Source of the DNA: CAYUYV01 sp964522525
GTDB taxonomy: Bacteria; Pseudomonadota; Alphaproteobacteria; JAJFIK01
DNA length: 30,860 nt
Assembly (NCBI GenBank): GCA_964522525.1
Contig: CAZFWG010000051.1
Location: forward strand, 1 to 30,860
Reading direction: 5' to 3'
Shown here: one piece after another, positions 25,588 through 30,860 of the stretch
Layout: every line of letters begins with the position of its first letter
Position numbering within the stretch: the first letter of the stretch is position 1
Notes under the pieces: generated by a model
The model's input: only the letters and a program-made list of their open reading frames with translations
The model's database searches: none
What the model was told of the DNA's origin: nothing
Translations under genes and position numbers: made by a program

Positions 25588-26334
25588 CTATCCTGTCGTG
25601 AGCGGATGATCCGTCAGCTTCTCGACGGCTTGCGCTGCGGCGTTCCGGGCCTTGGCAACAAAGGCGCGGATCTTGTCCACCGATTTGACGCCGCGGGCGA
25701 TTTCGATGCCCGACGACACGTCGACACCGGGCGCCCCCGTCAGGCCCACCGCCTCGCCGACGGTATCCGGCGCCAAGCCGCCCGCCAGCAGCCAGGGTGT
25801 GGTGAAGGAGTGCCCCGCAAGCAAGCGCCAATCAAAGCACAGGCCGTTGCCCCCGGGCAATGATGACCCCGCCGGACTGTCACTCGCGCGGGGTGGCTTG
25901 GCATCGAACAGCAGCCGTCCGGCGACGTGCTCATAGGTTTTGGCGCGGGCCAGGTCCTCCGGGCTCTCCACGGCGATGGCCTTGATCACGGGACGAGCCG
26001 TGAGGGCCGCGACTGCCGCCACCCGTTCCGGTGTCTCGGCGCCATGGGCCTGGATCCAGTCCGGCGCCATCTTGTCCATGATGGTGCCCAGTTCCGCATC
26101 GTCGGCATCGACGACCAGGGCCACAGTTTGGGCTTTTCCGGGCGTGTCGGCGCGGCCGGCGGCGATCAGGGCGCGGGCCTGTTCCGGCGTCACGGCGCGC
26201 GGGCTTTTGGGATAGAGCACAAAGCCGATGAAATCGGCCCCTGCCCGTTGCGCTGCCTGGACCGTATGGGCGGTGGACAGGCCGCACAGCTTGATTTCCA
26301 GGGTCATCTCTCCGTTCGCCTTGTTTTTCGCCAT
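25588..26334 (-). CDS. trpF: phosphoribosylanthranilate isomerase
   Basis: TrpF catalyses the Amadori rearrangement of PRA to CdRP in tryptophan synthesis. The 248-residue barrel contains EIKLCGLSTAHTVQAA with the catalytic Cys, GADFIGFVLYPKSPRAVTP, IQAHGAETPE, RLLFDAKPP, LLAGGLAPDTV and the closing GVDVSSGIE with the catalytic Asp. The ATG at 26334, two bases after the pyrF stop, is used. An in-frame ATG at 26307 preceded by a very close GGAGAG would remove nine residues and is also possible. It is a separate gene, not fused to trpC as in enterobacteria, and lies between pyrF and trpB. Confidence 0.95.
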   Translation of the reverse strand: MAKNKANGEMTLEIKLCGLSTAHTVQAAQRAGADFIGFVLYPKSPRAVTPEQARALIAAGRADTPGKAQTVALVVDADDAELGTIMDKMAPDWIQAHGAETPERVAAVAALTARPVIKAIAVESPEDLARAKTYEHVAGRLLFDAKPPRASDSPAGSSLPGGNGLCFDWRLLAGHSFTTPWLLAGGLAPDTVGEAVGLTGAPGVDVSSGIEIARGVKSVDKIRAFVAKARNAAAQAVEKLTDHPLTTG

Positions 26335-26336
26335 GT

Positions 26337-27083
26337 CTAGTGTGCTTCTCCACGGGCCAGCATGACCTCATCCGCGATGGCCGCGGCCGCCAGGGCCGGA
26401 TCGGGGGCGGCCGTGATGGGCCGACCGACAACCAGGACATCCGCACCGGCCAACACGGCCTCCCGTGGCGTCATCACCCGCTTTTGATCGTTCGAGCTTA
26501 CGCCCGCGGGGCGCACGCCGGGCACGACCAGGGTGAAGGGACGGGGATGGGCGGCCCGCACCGCCGGCAATTCCCAGGGACTGCATACCAAACCATCAAG
26601 ACCCGCCGAAGCGGCCAGACGTCCCATGCGCAGAACTTGGGCTTCCGCGCCCCCCGCCACGCCATGGGCGGCCAGATCCTGGTCATCGAGGCTGGTGAGC
26701 ACCGTGACGCCGATCAGGCGCGCTCGTCCCGCTCCCGACGCTTCGGCGCCTTGCTGCGCGGCTTCCCGTGCGGCCTGGGCCATGGCCGCGCCGCCGCTCG
26801 CATGGAGCGTGATCATCCTCACCCCCAAAGGAGACAGGGCCGCCACGGCACCGGCCACCGTATTGGGGATGTCATGGAGTTTCACGTCGAGAAAAATCGG
26901 CAGACCGTGACGCGCCATGGACCGAATGCCATTTGGTCCCTGGGCGGAAAAAAACTCAAGACCCAGCTTGATCCCGCCGATATGGGGCACAACAGCCGCG
27001 ACCAGACCATGGGCCCGCTCGAGGTCAGCCATGTCGATGGCACAGGAGATGGGGTTTTCCGGCACATTCGGACCATCAGTCAT
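26337..27083 (-). CDS. pyrF: orotidine 5'-phosphate decarboxylase
   Basis: PyrF decarboxylates OMP to UMP, the last step of pyrimidine synthesis. The 248-residue type 1 enzyme has CAIDMADLERA, GGIKLGLEFF, the catalytic Asp-Lys-Asp array in IFLDVKLHDIPNTV, TLHASGG, VTVLTSLDDQDL, GLVCSPWE, VVPGVRPAG and the phosphate-binding VVGRPITAAPDP. The ATG at 27083 has GGGGAGAG seven bases upstream; a start at 27110 is in frame but has none. It heads the minus-strand operon that continues through trpF, trpBA, accD and folC, so the operon promoter should lie in 27084-27337, shared with the divergent sensor kinase. In many relatives lapA lies directly upstream; here the kinase gene separates them. Confidence 0.95.
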   Translation of the reverse strand: MTDGPNVPENPISCAIDMADLERAHGLVAAVVPHIGGIKLGLEFFSAQGPNGIRSMARHGLPIFLDVKLHDIPNTVAGAVAALSPLGVRMITLHASGGAAMAQAAREAAQQGAEASGAGRARLIGVTVLTSLDDQDLAAHGVAGGAEAQVLRMGRLAASAGLDGLVCSPWELPAVRAAHPRPFTLVVPGVRPAGVSSNDQKRVMTPREAVLAGADVLVVGRPITAAPDPALAAAAIADEVMLARGEAH

Positions 27084-27266
27084 GGGCGGCTCTCCCCGTG
27101 GCAACGTCAAGACACAACATCATTCTCCCCTGCCCGGCGCGCGCTGTGCAACATGACCAGACGAGGCATCCCGGGAATAACGGTCCGTAAAGAAAGCATC
27201 CGTCCGCCCAGGCAGTGGGCACAACCTGATACACGGTGAAATCACATCTGTTCACACTCACGGAGG

Positions 27267-27307
27267 GTTGTTAGCATAAACAACCATGAGCATGGTATTT
27301 GTTGTTT
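27267..27307. repeat. alternating inverted repeats upstream of the sensor kinase
   Basis: GTTGTT (27267-27272), AACAAC (27279-27284) and GTTGTT (27301-27306) alternate in orientation. The middle arm can pair with either neighbour: upstream with a six-base loop, or downstream as AAACAAC/GTTGTTT. The second pairing nests over an inner palindrome CCATG-AG-CATGG (27284-27295). The array ends 31 bases before the kinase GTG start, in the divergent pyrF/kinase intergenic region, and is locally AT-rich. It could be a repressor operator or, if transcribed, a pair of mutually exclusive RNA hairpins. The repeats are seen directly; function is inferred. Confidence 0.55.
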
Positions 27308-27337
27308 TGGGTACGCGGGCGTGAAGGTTGGTGAACC

Positions 27338-28762
27338 GTGAGTAGAGACATTGAGGTGCAAAGCGCGTCTGATGAAGCGGTTTCGGCCGAAACCCGGCGC
27401 CAACAGCAGCTCCACCTCGTGAGCCGCTTGCCGCTCATGGCCCAGGTCAACGCGGTAAATTCCGTATTCGTTGCTTTGATCGTCTGGTTTGTCACGGACA
27501 ACAGGATCATCTTCGGCTGGTGCGCCGGGGTGCTCGCCTTCAGCCTGTTCCTGTTCATCCAAGGCACCCGCGCGGCCCGACGCCCGGTGCCCCAGAAATC
27601 AAGCGGACGCTCGGTCAGGGTCTCGGCGGGTCTGGCGTTCATTTCCGGGTTGTTGTGGTCCGCCCCCCTCTTTCTCCTCGATATGATGGGGGATCCGGCC
27701 ACGCTGATGTTCCTGTCCTTCGTGGTGTGCGGCATGAGCGCCGGCACCGCCAGCCTGCTCGCCCCCGTCCCCAGCAACGTCATCGGCTTCATGATCGGGG
27801 CGATCCTCCCAACGGTCGTGATCCTGAGCGCCGAGCAGGTTCCCCTCGCCTTCGGCGCCGCCGGCCTCAGCGTCGTGTTCTTCATCGCGCTCGTCAGAAG
27901 CTCCGTGCAGAGCAAGTCCGCGCTCATTGAAACCGTCCGTACCAGTATCGAGCTGGAAAACGCCAGGCAGCGGGCGGAAACGGCAGACCAGGCCAAGATG
28001 GCGTTCGTCGCCCATATGAGCCATGAACTCCGCACACCCCTCAATGGTGTCATCGGGATGGCTCAGCTTCTGGAAAACACGTCCCTTGATGCCAAGCAGC
28101 ACCAATATTCCGAGACCATCCTGAACTGTGGACGGGTTCTCCTGTCGATGGTCAATGACGTTCTCGACATCTCGCGGATCGAAGCCGGCATGATGAGCCT
28201 GACCATCGCGCCCTTCGAGATGGATGACGTCCTTGAGGAAGTGAACCAGGCCATCACCGGCGTCGCCGTGGAAAAGGGCCTGGCCCTGTCGGTCATACGC
28301 AACTGGTCCGGTCCGGCGCGGTATTCCGGGGACGCCACACGCCTTCGACAGGTATTGACCAATCTCGGCGGCAATGCCGTCAAATTCACCGACGAGGGAT
28401 CCATCACCATAACCGTGGACCGGTTGGAGGATGGCCTCTTGCGGTTCGCCGTGACGGATACGGGTCCCGGCGTCGCCCATCACAAACACCAGGCGATCTT
28501 CGATCGTTTCACCCAGGCGGACGGGTCCTCGACCCGCAAACATGGCGGCCCAGGTCTTGGTCTGTCGATTGCCAAGGATCTGATCGAGCTCATGGGCGGG
28601 GAGATTGGCCTGGAAGAGGCACGCCCTTACGGCGCGCGTTTCTGGTTCACGCTTCCCCTCAAGGCCGTGGAGGAAAGCGAACCGGCCGGCACCGACACCG
28701 CAGATGGGGAAACCGAGAAACGCAGGCGGAAGAAAAAGACGGACGCCCCGCGCCTGACCTGA
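27338..28762 (+). CDS. membrane-bound sensor histidine kinase
   Basis: A two-component sensor of 474 residues. The first half (about residues 30-186) is a membrane domain with roughly five to six hydrophobic helices and little periplasmic loop. A helical linker (ENARQRAETADQAKMAFVAH) leads to a HisKA domain with the intact H-box MSHELRTPLNGVIGMAQLL (His229). A full HATPase follows: NLGGNAVKF, DTGPGV, and GGPGLGLSIAKDLIELMGG. The H-box flank is of the hybrid-kinase type, but there is no receiver or Hpt domain, and no regulator gene is adjacent. The C-terminus is a charged tail (EKRRRKKK). Translation starts at GTG 27338. It is divergent from pyrF, convergent with lapA, and interrupts a usually collinear set. 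DivJ/PleC-like function cannot be judged from sequence. Confidence 0.9.
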   Translation: MSRDIEVQSASDEAVSAETRRQQQLHLVSRLPLMAQVNAVNSVFVALIVWFVTDNRIIFGWCAGVLAFSLFLFIQGTRAARRPVPQKSSGRSVRVSAGLAFISGLLWSAPLFLLDMMGDPATLMFLSFVVCGMSAGTASLLAPVPSNVIGFMIGAILPTVVILSAEQVPLAFGAAGLSVVFFIALVRSSVQSKSALIETVRTSIELENARQRAETADQAKMAFVAHMSHELRTPLNGVIGMAQLLENTSLDAKQHQYSETILNCGRVLLSMVNDVLDISRIEAGMMSLTIAPFEMDDVLEEVNQAITGVAVEKGLALSVIRNWSGPARYSGDATRLRQVLTNLGGNAVKFTDEGSITITVDRLEDGLLRFAVTDTGPGVAHHKHQAIFDRFTQADGSSTRKHGGPGLGLSIAKDLIELMGGEIGLEEARPYGARFWFTLPLKAVEESEPAGTDTADGETEKRRRKKKTDAPRLT

Positions 28763-28813
28763 CTTGCCCCCCTTCCGACGGCGGAATGCCTATCCGGAAG
28801 CGGGCAACGGCCA

Positions 28814-29137
28814 TTACGCCGCCAGTGACCCGTCCTTTCCGGCAGTCTTATCGGATCGTTCCAGATCACGTTCGAGGGCGCGCGCCCGGCGGGCTTCAAC
28901 ACGAGCCCGTTTGCGCCAAGAGCCCTGGCTCCACCACATGGAAAGGCCGCCGAGGACCAAACCAATCAGCACACAGCCAAACATGACCAGAAAAAGGGGC
29001 AAGACGACCGTGAAAGCCGGATCCGTCTGTGAAAACGGATCCAGGCTCAATTCGACAGTCCCCCTGTTGGCCACCGCAACCGTCACGGCCACGATGATCA
29101 GGGAAAGGACAATCAGCCAGTAAATCAGGCGCAACAA
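28814..29137 (-). CDS. lapA: LapA-domain (DUF1049) inner-membrane protein
   Basis: A 107-residue protein with two membrane helices (about residues 4-23 and 43-65) separated by the LapA-family segment NRGTVELSLDPF. A cytoplasmic helical tail rich in Arg and Glu follows (WRKRARVEARRARALERDLE). In E. coli LapA works with LapB in controlling lipopolysaccharide synthesis; the alphaproteobacterial role is less clear. The start codon is TTG at 29137, with AGAGGAA about five bases upstream and no better ATG or GTG in frame. It follows ihfB after 112 bases on the same strand, the usual rpsA-ihfB-lapA order, and is convergent with the sensor kinase, whose stop is 51 bases away. Confidence 0.85.
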   Translation of the reverse strand: MLRLIYWLIVLSLIIVAVTVAVANRGTVELSLDPFSQTDPAFTVVLPLFLVMFGCVLIGLVLGGLSMWWSQGSWRKRARVEARRARALERDLERSDKTAGKDGSLAA

Positions 29138-29249
29138 CGGATTTCCTCTAGAGCGAGGTCAGAACAAGTGGACGTCGGTTTTTCGTCCGACCGAGCACAA
29201 ACGAGAGGCTTGGATCGGTCTGAAACTGTCCACCCAGACTGATCATGTT

Positions 29250-29606
29250 CTAGGCGTCTTCCCGTTCAAGCACCGCCGTGGCCAAAGGGCCACGCACCCG
29301 GCGCTGGGCCTGGGGCGGCGGCGGTTCGTGGCTGTTCAACCGTTCCCGCAACTCCTTGCCGGTCCGGAAGAACGGAACCACCTTGGCCTCGACCTGTACG
29401 GGTTCACCGGTTCGCGGATTGCGGCCGACACGTGCATCACGATGCTTGACGGTGAATGCGCCAAATCCCCGAAGCTCTACCCGGTCACCCCGCGCGAGCG
29501 CTTCGGTAATTTCAGCAAAGACACGATTCACTGCCCGTTCGATATCACGTTGGTACAGATGAGGAAATGCTCTTGCTAATCGTTCGACCAATTCAGACTT
29601 GATCAT
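29250..29606 (-). CDS. ihfB: integration host factor subunit beta
   Basis: IHF-beta pairs with IHF-alpha to bend DNA sharply at specific sites, serving replication, recombination and sigma-54 promoters. The protein starts MIKSELVERLARAFPHLYQR and keeps the HU/IHF core: VELRGFGAFTVKHRDARVGR, NPRTGEPVQVEAK and VPFFRTGKELRERL, with the intercalating Pro in the NPRTGE arm. At 118 residues it carries about 24 more than E. coli IHF-beta, in a Pro/Arg-rich tail (HEPPPPQAQRRVRGPLATAV). The frame extends to 29639, but the family N-terminus fixes the start at 29606. It lies 226 bases after rpsA on the same strand, so it may have its own promoter. Confidence 0.95.
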   Translation of the reverse strand: MIKSELVERLARAFPHLYQRDIERAVNRVFAEITEALARGDRVELRGFGAFTVKHRDARVGRNPRTGEPVQVEAKVVPFFRTGKELRERLNSHEPPPPQAQRRVRGPLATAVLEREDA

Positions 29607-29762
29607 CGTTCCACACGATGCTCGGCGACATGTGCACATTACTGCGCCATGCCGTCCTGTTGGTCATCCCCCGATGCGAAAACCTTACCCCGTCGTCATG
29701 ACCCTGCCAAAGGCCGGATATACCGTCAAGATGAAGGATTCCGGGGTATCGCTCAAGGGTGG

Positions 29763-29801
29763 GAGCGGTGGTATCGGGCGTCTCACCCCACACCACCGCT
29801 C
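29763..29801 (-). repeat. 10-base inverted repeat downstream of rpsA
   Basis: GAGCGGTGGT (29763-29772) and ACCACCGCTC (29792-29801) are perfect inverted repeats with a 19-base loop. They begin 32 bases after the rpsA stop on the minus strand. No T-tract follows in either direction, so it is not a classical terminator. It may stabilise the rpsA mRNA 3' end or give partial readthrough into ihfB. Confidence 0.55.
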
Positions 29802-29832
29802 GAGTGTTGCAAAATAGAGTCACTCAGACCGC

Positions 29833-30860
29833 TCAGCCTTCGGATTTCTCCGCCGGCGTCTCGTCGGCTTCGTCTTCCTTGCCGGCTTTGCTCAAGGCCG
29901 CGCCGAGAATGTCGCCAAGAGAGGCACCACTGTCCGTGGAGCCGAACTGGGCGACCGCCTCTTTTTCCTCGGAGATTTCGAGAGCCTTGATGGATAGCTG
30001 CAGGGAACGCGACGCCTTGTCGATGCGGGTGACCATGGCATCGATCTTGTCGCCGGGGGCAAAGCGATCCGGACGCTGTTCGGAACGTTCGCGGGACAGG
30101 TCGCTGCGTCGGATGAAGGCGCGCAAGCCCTCCTCGCCCACCGTGACCTCGACGCCGCCGTCCTGAACCTCGGACACGGTGCAGGTCACCGTGGCGCCCT
30201 TGCGGATGTCGCCCAGGGTCTCAAGCGGGTCGTCACCCAACTGCTTGATTCCAAGGCTGATTCGTTCCTTTTCCGGATCAACGTCCAGCACCACGGCCGA
30301 AACCATATCGCCCTTGGTGTATTCCTTGATCACGTCTTCGCCCGCGCGATTCCAATCGAGATCGGACAGATGGACCATGCCGTCCACATCGCCGTCGAGC
30401 CCGATGAACAGACCGAATTCGGTGATATTCTTGATCTCGCCCTCGATGCGCGTGCCTGAGGGGAACTTCTCCGAAAAGGCCGTCCACGGATTTTGCATGC
30501 ACTGCTTGAGGCCCAATGAAATCCGGCGCTTGTTGGAATCCACTTCGAGGACCATCACCTCGACCTCCTGGGAGGTGGAGACGATCTTACCCGGGTGCAC
30601 GTTCTTCTTCACCCAGGACATCTCGGACACGTGGACGAGACCCTCGACACCGGGCTCAAGCTCCACGAAGGCCCCATAGTCGGTGATGTTGGTCACGCGG
30701 CCCGTGAAGCGGGCATCGACAGGATACTTGGCCTCGACACCATCCCAGGGATCGGCCTCGAGCTGCTTCATGCCCAGGCTGATGCGCTGGGTTTCCGTGT
30801 TCACCTTGATGACCTGGACCTTCACGGTCTGGCCGATCTGCAGCACTTCCTGGGGATGAT
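29833..30860 (-). CDS. rpsA: 30S ribosomal protein S1, C-terminal part (partial)
   Basis: S1 binds mRNA and helps the 30S subunit unfold and recruit messages. The frame runs off the window end; the last codons read HPQEV, so the apparent GTG start at 30846 is internal. The 342 residues seen contain the end of one S1 repeat, then further OB-fold repeats with the family marks GRVTNITDYGAFVELEPGVE, GLVHVSEMSWVKKNVHPGK, RRISLGLKQCMQNPW, GEIKNITEFGLFIGLDGDVD, MVHLSDLDW and RISLGIKQLGDDP. A degenerate last repeat (EEGLRAFIRRSDLS) is followed by an acidic tail (EDEADETPAEKSEG). ihfB and lapA lie downstream on the same strand, a widespread order in Proteobacteria. Confidence 0.97.
   Translation of the reverse strand, partial: HPQEVLQIGQTVKVQVIKVNTETQRISLGMKQLEADPWDGVEAKYPVDARFTGRVTNITDYGAFVELEPGVEGLVHVSEMSWVKKNVHPGKIVSTSQEVEVMVLEVDSNKRRISLGLKQCMQNPWTAFSEKFPSGTRIEGEIKNITEFGLFIGLDGDVDGMVHLSDLDWNRAGEDVIKEYTKGDMVSAVVLDVDPEKERISLGIKQLGDDPLETLGDIRKGATVTCTVSEVQDGGVEVTVGEEGLRAFIRRSDLSRERSEQRPDRFAPGDKIDAMVTRIDKASRSLQLSIKALEISEEKEAVAQFGSTDSGASLGDILGAALSKAGKEDEADETPAEKSEG

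Overview
The window is GC-rich bacterial chromosome, almost certainly alphaproteobacterial. The evidence is a DivL-type pseudo-histidine kinase with Tyr in place of the H-box His, a full CtrA-type box (TTAA-N7-TTAA) upstream of it, AddAB rather than RecBCD, and the runs tsaE-amgK-murU-addB-addA-trxA and rpsA-ihfB-lapA ... pyrF-trpF-trpB-trpA-accD-folC, which I recall as typical of the class. I cannot fix the order or genus from sequence alone. No tRNA, rRNA, CRISPR array, transposase or prophage gene was seen.

Layout. (1) 1-2536: the 3' end of a FolB-like gene, an AT-rich non-coding gap holding a perfect DnaA box, then uvrC. (2) 2572-5514: a small hypothetical gene on the minus strand and divL on the plus strand, with the CtrA-type box between them. 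(3) 5715-11506: an accessory block. It holds an amidase, a TetR regulator divergent from a small membrane protein with twin operators between them, an SDR oxidoreductase, and a minus-strand redox set (ferredoxin reductase, 2Fe-2S ferredoxin, peroxiredoxin-like protein). (4) 11575-21053: a plus-strand run of tsaE (tRNA t6A), amgK-murU (peptidoglycan recycling), addB-addA (double-strand-break repair) and trxA, closed by a clear hairpin terminator. (5) 21105-27083: a tight minus-strand operon transcribed pyrF-trpF-trpB-trpA-accD-folC, covering pyrimidine, tryptophan, fatty-acid and folate synthesis. (6) 27338-28762: a membrane sensor histidine kinase on the opposite strand. (7) 28814-30860: minus-strand lapA, ihfB and the 3' part of rpsA.

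Most of this is conserved housekeeping. The parts worth a second look are regulatory. These are the CtrA-type box on a gene whose product controls CtrA; the DnaA-box pair in an AT-rich gap; the two near-identical operators at the TetR/membrane-protein pair; and three alternating GTTGTT/AACAAC arms upstream of the sensor kinase, which could form mutually exclusive hairpins. I found no clearly unprecedented multi-gene system. Positions and motifs were read by eye, family assignments rest on motif recognition, and no database search was run.
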